DNA of 34,353 nt, from contig WJMB01000138.1 of NCBI GenBank assembly GCA_014728185.1, forward strand, positions 1-34,353, read 5' to 3'. Origin of the DNA: Candidatus Coatesiibacteriota bacterium. GTDB taxonomy: Bacteria; RBG-13-66-14. The notes beneath the pieces were generated by a model, which saw only the letters and a program-made list of their open reading frames with translations, made no database searches and had not been told where the DNA came from. Of this stretch, positions 24,800-32,293 are shown one piece after another. Position 1 is the first letter of the stretch. Each line of letters starts with the position of its first letter. The position numbers and the translations under genes were made by a program.

Positions 24800-25780
24800 C
24801 TACTCCACCAGGTAGGTCAGGATCTCCTCGAAGAGGCCGGCGGTGTCTTTGGGCAAGGAGTGCGCCACGCCCGGCTCGACGACGAAGCGCAGCTCGACGC
24901 CGGCACTTTCCAGTACACCGGCTGCCTCGCGCAGGGACTCCACCCGCTCGGCGTCGTCCTCCAGGCCGATCCAGAGGTAGCAACGCAGCCCGGCCTCGGC
25001 GGCTTCGGCGGCGTATTCGGCCCAGAGCGGGTTCCAGCCTCCAGCCAGGGGGAAGATGCCGCCAAAGACCCCGGGGTTGCGCAGGCCCACACCCAGGCAG
25101 ACAGCTCCGCCCTGGCTGAACCCGCCCAGCAGCACGCGACTCTCGTTGATGCCGTACTCGGATTCCAGGAGCTCCAGGGTCTCCAGCACCCGGGCCTCGG
25201 CGCCGTCGATGCCGCTCCAGACGAAGGCCCGGGGTCCGCGGACCTCGTCGGCGTAGGGAGCGACGAAGAGGTAGCCCCGCTCGGTGAAGGTTCCGGCGAT
25301 CTCATCGCACAGCAGGGGCTCCGGGCTCCCGCCGTAGCCGTGGAGCATGACGACCACGGGGTAGCCGCCGTCGCCGGGGGGATCCTCGGGCAGGGATACC
25401 TGAGGGGGCCGGTCTTTCTCCCGGAGCTCCTCGATCAGCCCGAGGACCTCGGCGATGCGCAACTGGAAGGCGTCGCCATCGCGGATAGAATCGAAGTCGC
25501 TGTCATCGATGAAGGAGTAGACGCCCAGCTCGATGGCCCGATCCAGGTAGAGCAGGGCGCGGTCGGCCTCTCCGATCAGGGCGTAGCAGCAGGCCGCGTT
25601 GTAAGCCGTGTAGGGGCAATCGGGGTGGTTGATGTAGTGCTCATCAAGCAGCCGGGCGGCCTCGGCGTAGTCCCCGGCGTCGTACAACTCCATGGCCTCG
25701 AGATAGCGGTTGTGCTTCTGCTGGGCGAAAACCAGCGCTGGAAGCAGCAGCGAAAGCAAAAGCGGAACAAGGCGCTTCAT
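24800..25780 (-). CDS. exported TPR plus alpha/beta-hydrolase (carboxylesterase/phospholipase-like)
   Basis: The 326 residues join two modules. After a signal peptide (1-20, ending LVFAQ) comes a TPR-like helical repeat region (about 24-115, with NRYLEAMELYDAGDYAEAA and YTAYNAACCYALIGEADRAL). An alpha/beta-hydrolase (about 138-326) follows, with the oxyanion segment VVVMLHGYGGSPE, nucleophile elbow GGFSQGGA (Ser222), an acid around Asp275/276 (WIGLEDDAE) and His307 (GVAHSLP). All three catalytic residues are present, so an active esterase or thioesterase is likely; the substrate is unknown. The strong AGGGGAGGT RBS precedes the ATG. It is a single-gene unit with a long hairpin terminator. The TPR front suggests it docks to a partner or substrate in the periplasm (inference). 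Confidence 0.85.
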   Translation of the reverse strand: MKRLVPLLLSLLLPALVFAQQKHNRYLEAMELYDAGDYAEAARLLDEHYINHPDCPYTAYNAACCYALIGEADRALLYLDRAIELGVYSFIDDSDFDSIRDGDAFQLRIAEVLGLIEELREKDRPPQVSLPEDPPGDGGYPVVVMLHGYGGSPEPLLCDEIAGTFTERGYLFVAPYADEVRGPRAFVWSGIDGAEARVLETLELLESEYGINESRVLLGGFSQGGAVCLGVGLRNPGVFGGIFPLAGGWNPLWAEYAAEAAEAGLRCYLWIGLEDDAERVESLREAAGVLESAGVELRFVVEPGVAHSLPKDTAGLFEEILTYLVE

Positions 25781-25985
25781 TTTTGACCTCCCCTGGGTCG
25801 GGTGAGCTCATCATTACTGGACTCCGCTATCTAGGATACACCCGACACCACCTCGGTTGCGCTGTACTTGAGGGGATGACCCAGTGTGTCGAACCGCGCC
25901 GGTTCAATAGGCTGTTATGATACAGTGCAGTTAGAAAAAATACACGCCTGTCGTATTGTTATTGTTATGATATCATTAATACTAT

Positions 25986-26332
25986 GGGATTATCACCTGA
26001 AACTTAACCGACATTGAAAGGACACTGAGCGGAATATAGAGCGAAAGTGCCAACAACCAGCTCACGAATGGCTCCAGATCGATATGCCAATATTATCATA
26101 TCTGCTAAGTAGCTATTTAAAAGCATATGGCATCCTAAGACTGTGAAGCCAAGGATGTACGCCAGGAGTCGCGATTACTCGACTCGCAACGTTCCATTAG
26201 AATGTTCCGCTTAGAGAACATACGTTTTATGCCAACGGGCAACACACGGACACTGACAACCCGCATGGCAATAAGACACTAAACAACAGGCTATTGGCCA
26301 TATATGCCTGTCCAGGTACGTGTCGTTATCCT
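25986..26332 (+). mobile_element. family II MITE-like element, copy IIc
   Basis: 347 bp from GGGATTATCACCTGAAACTT to GGTACGTGTCGTTATCCT. Same orientation as 5293-5646; the two share their first 20 or so bases almost exactly, plus the right-end block CTATTGGCCATATATGCCTG. The right terminal repeat is slightly decayed. Confidence 0.65.
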
Positions 26333-26343
26333 CTATTCAATGA

Positions 26344-26375
26344 CCCCTCAGCGTGAAGCTCCTGAGGGGCGTTTT
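26344..26375 (+). terminator. orphan terminator-like hairpin
   Basis: CCCCTCAG, a 10-nt loop, CTGAGGGG, then CGTTTT. Orientation is plus, yet the nearest upstream sequence is a repeat element. It might end an unannotated small RNA, or be part of the repeat junction. Confidence 0.4.
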
Positions 26376-26511
26376 CATATCTAACGCAGCATCGTAGAGG
26401 TGTTAAGCACACCAGTACTGATGCTAACCTGCCAGTTCTGTCCGTTATCGTACTGTTTTCGCCGTTTGAAGTCCGGAACATGGTCGGTGACCTGGTTACG
26501 ATATACATCCC

Positions 26512-27282
26512 CTAGGCGTCCGAGTCGACAGGATCGACGGCGTTATTCGGACGGTGGAGCTTGCGGCCGAAGAGGCGCCGGAAGGGGCGGCTGATGGCGG
26601 CGAAGCCGTCGCGCAGCGTGGTGCGCAGGGAATCGGCGATGGGTCGCAGCAGGTAGAAACGGGTCATTCCACGAACACTGGTGCGCAAGGCGCCCTGTCG
26701 CCAGGTGAACAAACGGGGAAGTAAGGCGCCGCTGCGACCTTGATAGTCCAGGTATTCCCCGCCGTAACGCTCGATCAGGGAGCGCTCCTCGCGACCCAGC
26801 CTGTACAGGACCAGCGGCAGGGCCAACACGATGTTCGAGAAACCGGCGGCAAAGTTCCAGACCAGCAGGGGTTGGGCCAGGCCCCACAGTAGGTGGGAGG
26901 CGTACATCGGGTGGCGCAGCCGGGCGTAGACGCCCGTGGTCACCAGGTCGGCGCTCTCCCGTGGCTCGGCTCCCGGGCTCCAGTTGGAGGCCAGGTCGGC
27001 GTGGGAGCGCCAGAGCAGCCAGGCCGCGCCGAGCATCAGCACCGAGCCAACCGGGACGGCCCAGCGCCCCAGGGTGTAATCGAAGGTCGCCAGCCAGTCC
27101 GTGGCCGCATAAACAACGGGCAGAACGAACATCCCGGTGAAGGGAAGCAGGGTCAACAGAAGTCCCGTCAAACCGAACCGACGTTCACCCTTCAGCGGTC
27201 GGTTGCCCAGGGTGTAGACGACGCGCAGCGCCGTGAGCAGCGCCAGCAGGGCGAAGTAGACGTAGACGCCGTTGGGTCGCAT
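26512..27282 (-). CDS. isoprenylcysteine carboxyl methyltransferase (ICMT)-like membrane protein
   Basis: Members of this family are small integral-membrane methyltransferases using S-adenosylmethionine. The bacterial ones act on mostly unknown lipid or small-molecule substrates. The 256 residues have TM helices near 6-26, 38-60, 74-92 and 135-155. The C-terminal SAM-binding signature is LVTTGVYARLRHPMYASHLL followed by EERSLIERYGGEYLDYQ, the conserved RHPxY and E-x-x-x-x-x-YG-x-EY pattern. After about residue 190 there is a long basic tail (RPFRRLFGRKLHRP) that is not part of the core. ATG with AAGGA upstream. It is flanked by repeats and stands alone. Confidence 0.82.
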   Translation of the reverse strand: MRPNGVYVYFALLALLTALRVVYTLGNRPLKGERRFGLTGLLLTLLPFTGMFVLPVVYAATDWLATFDYTLGRWAVPVGSVLMLGAAWLLWRSHADLASNWSPGAEPRESADLVTTGVYARLRHPMYASHLLWGLAQPLLVWNFAAGFSNIVLALPLVLYRLGREERSLIERYGGEYLDYQGRSGALLPRLFTWRQGALRTSVRGMTRFYLLRPIADSLRTTLRDGFAAISRPFRRLFGRKLHRPNNAVDPVDSDA

Positions 27283-27736
27283 CGGGTCGTCCTTGAATCA
27301 GGGAAACGCAGTTGGGCGGGAGCTCCGAGATTAACGGAGGCGGGCAAAGGCAAGCGGATGTGATTCTAATACAGCCCGCCGCGCCGGGCAACGGCGGGGT
27401 GGGATTGACGATTACCGGCGACCTCGGCTCGTCGTTCTCGCGCGACTGGGTCGAAAACCGGCTTTGGCACGTTTTTTGCGCCGTCCCGCCGCCCCTGGTC
27501 GGCCGGCGATGTCTTCCTGTTGCAAAAAACGTGCCAAAGCCTGGCGTACATGGGATTGCGCGGGTGCCGGACGAGGGGGGGCCGAGGTCGCCGGTGCGTT
27601 GGCTGACTGAACGCGGATCGACGATTCTTTGCCCCTTTTTGGTCCGATCGGGTTGCCTGATGCCTTCTGGTTCCCACTCGACAACGACCGGGTCCGAGGA
27701 CCCGGCCGCGCGTAAACCCGTGGTTGGGTTATCGGC
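27283..27736. other. intergenic region between gatD and the methyltransferase
   Basis: 454 bp, GC-rich unlike most gaps here, with no supported gene. It holds the perfect long-arm inverted repeat at 27460-27541. No intrinsic terminator close to the gatD stop is obvious. Confidence 0.5.
27460..27541. repeat. perfect 20-bp inverted repeat with sigma54-like arms, copy 2
   Basis: GGCTTTGGCACGTTTTTTGC (27460-27479) is repeated as its exact reverse complement at 27522-27541, with a 42-nt loop. Each arm contains TGGCACG-TTTT-TTGC, an exact match to the sigma54 (RpoN) -24/-12 consensus, pointing inward from both sides. The arms resemble those of 14778-14854. Confidence 0.8.
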
Positions 27737-29131
27737 CTAGCGCCAGTGGTCGTGCAGGAAGGCGTCGACCTCGGGCAGGCCGCCCTGGAGCACCACGTAG
27801 GCGTTGTACTGCTCGCGTTCGGTGATTTCGCCGTTGACCGGGGTGAGCATCAGCTCCTTGACCCGCTCGGCGTCGTCGCTCATCCCCAGCGCCCAGCCCA
27901 GCTTGATGTAGGCGGCCTCGGGCAGCATATTCGCCAGGGGGACGACCCCCAGCTCCATCAGGTCGCGCCCGGTGTCATAAACGTACATCTGGGCGTAGCC
28001 CCAGAGGGTCTGCACAGTCATGTAGACCTGAACGCCGGACTCGCAGGCCTTGCGCAGCGGTTCGTAGAGCGGTTTGTTGACGTGGCCCAGTCCGGTCCCG
28101 GCGATGACGATGCCCTTGTAACCGTTGTCGATCAGGCTTTCGATGATGTCGGGCTGCATGTTGGGGTAGTAGTAGACGATGGCCACGCGCTCTTCGAAGA
28201 CGTCATAGAGATTTAGCTTTCGCTCGGGATCGCGCCGGGTGAAATCGCGACGCAGCGGCTCGGGCGGGGCCTCCGGGGTGACGGTGGCCAGCGGGGTGTC
28301 GCCCAGGGTACGGAAGGTGCTGCGGTAAGAGCTGTGCATCTTGCGGACCCGGGTGCCACGGTGCAGCAGATTGTAGCGGTCCGAGGTCGGACCGAACATG
28401 CAGACCAACACCTCGGCCAGCTCGCCGTGGGCGGCGGACTGGGCGGCGCACTGCAGGTTGAAGGCGGCGTCCGATGAGGGGCGGTCGCTGGAGCGCTGGC
28501 TGCCCACCAGGATCACCGGAACGGGGAGGTCCTGGAGCATGTAGGACATGGCGGCGGCGGTGTGATGCAGGGTGTCGGTGCCGTGGCCGATGATGATTCC
28601 GGCGACGCCGTTTTCGATCTGCTTGGCGATCTCCCGGGCGGTAATCAGGTACTGTTCGGGGCCCATGTTCTCGCTGAAGACGCCGAAGAGCTTCTTGGTC
28701 TCGAGGTTGCAGATGTCGGCCAGCTCGGGGCAGGCGCCGTAGAGCTCGCCGGGACTGAAGGCGGGTATCACGGCGCCGGTGCGGTAGTCCAGGCGGCTGG
28801 CGATGGTCCCCCCGGTGCCCAGCAGCGTCACGTTGGGCTTGGCGGGATCAAAGGGAAACTCCTGCTCGGGAATCTTGTAATGGGCCTCTTTGTAGTCGTG
28901 CTCGACGATGCTCTGGATGCGTTCCACGGCGATGCCGATGTTGTAGCCCGTGTTCATCTTGAGCACGATGTGGCGGTCGTCGGCCTGTTCGGAGCGCGGC
29001 AGGATGATGCCGGAGAACTCGCCGGTGTCGGTAGTGATGGTGCAGTCACTCCAGACCCGGGCGCCAAGCCGCTTGAGCAGCTCGCGTCCCCGGCCGCGGT
29101 AGCCCTTGTAGGGATCGGGGGTGTCGGTCAT
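27737..29131 (-). CDS. gatD: GatD-type glutamyl-tRNA(Gln) amidotransferase subunit D / asparaginase-family protein
   Basis: GatD is the glutaminase subunit of archaeal GatDE, which converts Glu-tRNA(Gln) to Gln-tRNA(Gln). The 464 residues have an N-terminal domain (about 15-85, ARVWSDCTITTDTGEFSGII, LPRSEQADDRHIVLKMNTGY) that is specific to GatD and absent from plain asparaginases. A type I asparaginase core follows, with LLGTGGTIAS (catalytic Thr109), IGHGTDTLHHTAAAM (Thr185, Asp186), VGSQRSSDRPSSDAAFN and a normal C-domain. The start is the ATG at 29131 with GGAGC upstream; an in-frame 45-residue extension looks non-coding. GatE is not in the window. A bacterial GatD may work alone as an amidohydrolase or come from archaea; the sequence cannot decide. 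Confidence 0.85.
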   Translation of the reverse strand: MTDTPDPYKGYRGRGRELLKRLGARVWSDCTITTDTGEFSGIILPRSEQADDRHIVLKMNTGYNIGIAVERIQSIVEHDYKEAHYKIPEQEFPFDPAKPNVTLLGTGGTIASRLDYRTGAVIPAFSPGELYGACPELADICNLETKKLFGVFSENMGPEQYLITAREIAKQIENGVAGIIIGHGTDTLHHTAAAMSYMLQDLPVPVILVGSQRSSDRPSSDAAFNLQCAAQSAAHGELAEVLVCMFGPTSDRYNLLHRGTRVRKMHSSYRSTFRTLGDTPLATVTPEAPPEPLRRDFTRRDPERKLNLYDVFEERVAIVYYYPNMQPDIIESLIDNGYKGIVIAGTGLGHVNKPLYEPLRKACESGVQVYMTVQTLWGYAQMYVYDTGRDLMELGVVPLANMLPEAAYIKLGWALGMSDDAERVKELMLTPVNGEITEREQYNAYVVLQGGLPEVDAFLHDHWR

Positions 29132-29194
29132 CGTCGCTCCAGTGTCTTTGCGTCCGGATGCAGCTTCCAGTATGGTTGTCCGGCGAGAGAGGCG

Positions 29195-29224
29195 ATTGTA
29201 GCAACGCTCGACCGCTTTAGTAAA
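29195..29224 (-). promoter_or_regulatory. possible sigma70 promoter of gatD
   Basis: Minus strand TTTACT (29224-29219), an 18-nt spacer, TACAAT (29200-29195). Leader about 55-60 nt. Confidence 0.4.
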
Positions 29225-29600
29225 GCCTCTCAAGCCGGGCCTTCGACCGGAGGGAAAGCCGACCATTCACAAGTCCTCGTCTACGCTTCGAGTCGGATAT
29301 GCCCCACATTTGCCAGACCGCACATCGCCTGCTATAGTGAGTCTATGTCGATACTCGGCTTAATATCATCTGCTCTGTCCGGACCGAATATTGATTGTAA
29401 CCTTCTGAAAACACTAATGATGAACCTCAGATACTACTCAGAAAACCGGCTGTTAAAAAGGCGGTGGCAATCAAAGGGCGTTATCTGTAGCAGATTTTAG
29501 TATCAACGTGCTTGAATGTGCCCTGAGGGCAGCGAGCTACCTGGACCTAAGTACAGTAATAACAAGCACTAAGGGCGCACCAAGTTAACGCTATATAAAA

Positions 29601-29704
29601 GGCATCGAATACCCTGTCCGGACCTGATCGTGATTGTATCCCGTTGATAATAGACTTGATTGGTATCGGATACCTGTCACGAAACAGGCTTTTAATAATT
29701 GCAT
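29601..29704 (+). mobile_element. family IV short repeat
   Basis: 104 bp starting with the bipartite end GGCATCGAATACCCTGTCCGG (24-mer 29601-29624). It is the inverted counterpart of 7528-7639 and directly abuts family I copy D. Confidence 0.6.
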
Positions 29705-30064
29705 GGGATCACTTAATGGTCACGGACAATAGTGTTACTGGAGATCGTTCTGATACAAGCTGTCATTGGGCAATCAGGTTTGCACATCGAATTAGTTGTT
29801 TGTGGCAGGTACGTGGATTTCCACATTCCCAGGATACCCTGACGACGTCACGAAGCTCCATTATCAACTGCCTGGCGCAATGGGTTTCGATGACGATTCG
29901 TCGATGCTAAGTAACCATTTATCATGTATATATAACTAGCAGGCACCGAGGGCTTGAGTTGGCAGGCCAAACATCATTCGGCAAAGCCTCGTATCAGCGG
30001 CTTTTTTCGAGGTGGATCGGTGTTTCGACTTGAAGCTGGTTGGTCCGAGGTCGTGTGTGATGCC
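29705..30064 (+). mobile_element. family I MITE-like element, copy D
   Basis: 360 bp from GGGATCACTTAATGGTCACG to GTCGTGTGTGATGCC, with imperfect 24-bp inverted ends. The left half matches copy B most closely (CAATCAGGTTTGCACATCGA) and the right half copy A (TGCCTGGCGCAATGGGTTTC), so copies appear to recombine or exchange parts. Confidence 0.75.
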
Positions 30065-30239
30065 AACTGCATTTCTGGTAAGTGAAGAACGGCCCAACAA
30101 CCCGCTCCCAATCAGCCTGATCTGGTCCTATCACGTTCCATGATGTTCTCGCTTTCAGGCATTCCCGTTGTCCCGCGAGGACGTTACTCTACTTGCCTGT
30201 CAATAACCGCTCCACACAGTAAAGCGAAAGGAGCCCGCT

Positions 30240-30905
30240 ATGAAACGACTGCTGCCCCTGCTTTTTGCGGCGGGCGTGATGGCCCTGCCCACGGTCGAAG
30301 CCGCCGCTCCGGCCGACGACCTCCTCTTCACCGAGGACTGGGGCGATCCCGCCTCCTGGAACATCAACAATCCGCCCACCGGCTGGACGATCAACGACCT
30401 GGTCCCCGGCGGGAACCTGGGCTGGGTCCACGACACCTTCCAGGACGGCCACAGCGCCCATGTGGATTACAGCCCGACGGAAACCAGCTTCCAGTACGAG
30501 CTGCTGATGGATAGCCACAGCGTGGACTGCTCCGGCTACAGCGAGATCGAGCTGGCGATGGACTTCGTCCTCGACTGGTACACCACCGCCGGCGGTGTCT
30601 TCGAGATCTGGGTCTCCACCGACGACTGGGCCGGCTACGACGTCGCGCTGACCCACAGCTACGCCGACGGCAGCGTCGGTTACTACGATTGCTGAGGCGG
30701 CGCCCACTCTTACGAGGCCGTGGTTTACGGTCTCGCAGACTACGCCGCTGGATATGACAACGTCAAGCTGGGCTTCGTCCTCTCGGGCACCGACACCTAC
30801 GACAACCTGGACGGCTTGCTGATCGACAACCTTGAAATCCGCGGGGAGGCGGGCAGCCGGACCGAGGTAGCCAGCTTCGGCGAGATCAAAGGCGCCTACC
30901 ACTAG
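30240..30905 (+). CDS. secreted jelly-roll-like protein with in-frame UGA (candidate selenocysteine)
   Basis: AAAGGAG precedes the ATG. The protein has a signal peptide (about 1-22, MKRLLPLLFAAGVMALPTVE) and a beta-rich domain like the choice-of-anchor type extracellular modules (LLFTEDWGDPASWNINNPP ... VKLGFVLSGTDTYDNLDG, LLIDNLEIRG). Codon 152 (30693-30695) is TGA, directly after Cys151. The same frame continues, without other stops or a shift in codon bias, for 69 codons to TAG at 30903, and a perfect terminator follows at 30934. The part after the TGA carries the expected last strands of the domain, so the gene only makes sense if the UGA is read or was very recently a sense codon (TGG, Trp). 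A SECIS-like hairpin lies 17 nt after the UGA. If UGA stops translation the product is a 151-residue truncated protein. Function unknown. Confidence 0.7.
30713..30735 (+). promoter_or_regulatory. SECIS-like hairpin after the in-frame UGA
   Basis: CGAGGCCGT, loop GGTTT, ACGGTCTCG: a 9-bp stem with one G-U pair. The loop begins 26 nt after the UGA and has G in its first two positions, within the size and distance range described for bacterial SECIS elements. Chance formation in GC-rich coding DNA is possible. Confidence 0.45.
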
Positions 30906-30933
30906 GCATTGTCGGGTAGAAGCAAAGCGGCAC

Positions 30934-30960
30934 GGGGACCGGGTTTACCGGTCCCCTTTT
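30934..30960 (+). terminator. intrinsic terminator of the UGA-containing gene
   Basis: GGGGACCGG, loop GTTTA, CCGGTCCCC, TTTT. The 9-bp stem is perfect. It sits 28 nt after the TAG, not near the internal TGA. Confidence 0.85.
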
Positions 30961-30990
30961 CCATTCTAAGTGTCGCTCGTTGTCCCTTTA

Positions 30991-31058
30991 ACGTTGGTTC
31001 AGTTGCAGGTGATAATCCCATTAGCGATATGCATCAGTTCAGGTGCGTGTGATATTTT
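30991..31058. repeat. two family II end fragments joined
   Basis: TTCAGTTGCAGGTGATAATCCC (one family II end, reversed) is followed at once by TTAGCGATATGCATCAGTTC...GTGTGATATT (the other end). The internal part is gone. Similar end-to-end junctions occur elsewhere in the window. Confidence 0.5.
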
Positions 31059-31061
31059 CAA

Positions 31062-31087
31062 CCAAAAAGCCCGCCGGAGCGGGCTTT
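31062..31087 (-). terminator. intrinsic terminator of iscU
   Basis: Minus strand AAAGCCCGC-TCCG-GCGGGCTTT followed by TTGG, 32 nt after the stop. The 9-bp stem is perfect and could also work for the plus strand (CTTTCGTTTT). Confidence 0.8.
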
Positions 31088-31118
31088 CGTTTTATCTAGT
31101 TTCTGGAAGATCACGGAG

Positions 31119-31583
31119 CTATTCGGGTTCACCCTCGGCGAACTCTGCGTGGTGCTCGTGGTCGCATTCGCCGCCCAGGTCCATCTTGTCCATCTCCGGG
31201 CATTCGCCGTTGCGGCGGCAGCGGTAATGGGCGATCGCGGCGCGCAGGGCGTCGGTGGCCAGGTTGCTGCAGTGCATCTTGATCTTGGGCAGGCCGCCCA
31301 GGGCCTGGGCGACGGCGTCCCGCGTCAGCTTCTCGGCTTCGTCCAGGGTCATCCCCTTGGCCAACTCCGTGGTAATCGAGCTGGTGGCGATCGCCGCACC
31401 GCAGCCGAAGGTCTTGAAGGTGCAGTCGGTGATGCGCTCGTTCTCATCGACCTTGATGTAGATCTCCATGATGTCGCCGCAGGAGGGGTTGCCGACTCGG
31501 CCGATGCCGTCGGCGTCCTCCAGGGTTCCCACGTTGCGCGGGTTCATGAAGTGGTCCATCACCTTTTCGGTGTAAGCGTCCAT
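31119..31583 (-). CDS. iscU: IscU/NifU-type Fe-S cluster assembly scaffold
   Basis: IscU proteins hold nascent [2Fe-2S] clusters, made with a cysteine desulfurase, and pass them to apo-proteins. The 154 residues show the scaffold ligands: Cys35 in GNPSCGDIMEI with Asp37, Cys61 in FKTFGCGAAIATSS, and Cys105 in KIKMHCSNLATDAL. After the usual end (about residue 120) there is an extra tail with Cys122, Cys128, Cys140 and a His cluster (CDHEHH), which suggests added metal binding. The tail resembles that of desulfurase-linked NifU-like proteins in deep-branching bacteria. ATG with GAGG upstream. It is a single-gene unit with a promoter and terminator of its own; no iscS/nifS is adjacent. Confidence 0.93.
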   Translation of the reverse strand: MDAYTEKVMDHFMNPRNVGTLEDADGIGRVGNPSCGDIMEIYIKVDENERITDCTFKTFGCGAAIATSSITTELAKGMTLDEAEKLTRDAVAQALGGLPKIKMHCSNLATDALRAAIAHYRCRRNGECPEMDKMDLGGECDHEHHAEFAEGEPE

Positions 31584-31634
31584 CTCTAGGTTACCTCGGT
31601 TGGAGTGTGAACTTTACCAGCTTGGCACAATCCC

Positions 31635-31663
31635 AGTATGCCACAAAAGGAATTAAACGGCAA
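31635..31663 (-). promoter_or_regulatory. possible sigma70 promoter of iscU
   Basis: Minus strand TTGCCG (31663-31658), a 17-nt spacer, CATACT (31640-31635). Leader about 45 nt. Confidence 0.45.
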
Positions 31664-31866
31664 TCATGTAGGGAATTATCTTCAGCGGTTTGAGCGGCGG
31701 AGGTATCCGCCCACATTCGAGCGATAGTCGAGAAGCGGTAGCCTCCGTTATCATTCCACGAAGCTGAACAGGCAGGTTCGCACAGATAGCCGCCGCAAGG
31801 GAGTTACGCCATCTCTGGTTTTCCGTTTGTTACTATCACTCGTATTCGAACCGCTAGATACAGTCA

Positions 31867-32189
31867 GGCATCATGGTACGTGATCGGACCAAATCTGGGC
31901 GGATATTGCACGGTGCACTGAACAGGTACTCGTTGTTTGTGTGCGCCCGAGTTTGATCCCGATTTTACCACGCGCAGCCTTATTGCTTGAATATGAAGCA
32001 GTTATGAGTCGAGCGGTATTCGGGTGACCGTTAACTGCAAGGCAATAGGCAGGGTGGGTTATCCTCCGAGCACACACCTTGCAACCGCCACTATTTTGAT
32101 CGCTGAAAAGTGACAGGCACCTTTTCTACTGTACGTTTGTTATCAGCAGATTACAAACGAAACCCGGTCCGAACAGGGTATATGATCCC
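31867..32189 (+). mobile_element. family III MITE-like element, copy IIIb
   Basis: 323 bp with imperfect 24-bp inverted ends GGCATCATGGTACGTGATCGG... and ...CGAACAGGGTATATGATCCC. It contains GAGTCGAGCGGTATTCGG, GTGGGTTATCCTCCGAGCAC and TGAAAAGTGACAGGC blocks shared with the copies at 11088-11405 (inverted) and 24418-24641. Confidence 0.7.
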
Positions 32190-32190
32190 A

Positions 32191-32238
32191 TTGAACGATA
32201 TTCTGTAACACTCTGATCCGTGACAGCTAAGTGATCCC
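32191..32238 (-). repeat. family I end fragment
   Basis: TTGAACGATATTCTGTAACA...GTGATCCC matches the end of family I copy C (14554-14601) nearly base for base. It abuts family III copy IIIb with one base between. Confidence 0.65.
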
Positions 32239-32293
32239 TGCTGGAGTTTTTTAGCTGGGCCGAAAACAAGTAAGCGCAAGGGATCGGATGCTC

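Larger units (their letters stand above)
25781..26511. other. intergenic region with a family II repeat
   Basis: 731 bp holding family II copy IIc (25986-26332) and a plus-strand terminator-like hairpin at 26344-26375 that has no obvious gene before it. The rest is AT-rich without recognisable content. Confidence 0.5.
29132..30239. other. repeat-filled intergenic region between gatD and the UGA-containing gene
   Basis: 1.1 kb with a likely gatD promoter at the left, a family III stub near 29365-29405 (CTGTCCGGACCGAATATTGA), then family IV (29601-29704), family I copy D (29705-30064) and a family III right-end fragment (about 30065-30148). No gene is supported. Confidence 0.55.

Noticed and set aside
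29132..29266. 45-residue N-terminal extension of GatD
   Set aside because: It crosses a likely promoter and lacks family resemblance; the ATG at 29131 matches the expected GatD start region.
30240..30695. Genome-wide reassignment of UGA to Trp or Gly
   Set aside because: TGA is the normal stop of several clear genes here (for example at 1239, 2685 and 22814), so any read-through must be local.
31820..31865. tRNA-like GGTTCGAATAC on the minus strand
   Set aside because: No acceptor stem, anticodon arm or CCA-side pairing could be built around it. No tRNA gene was found anywhere in the window.
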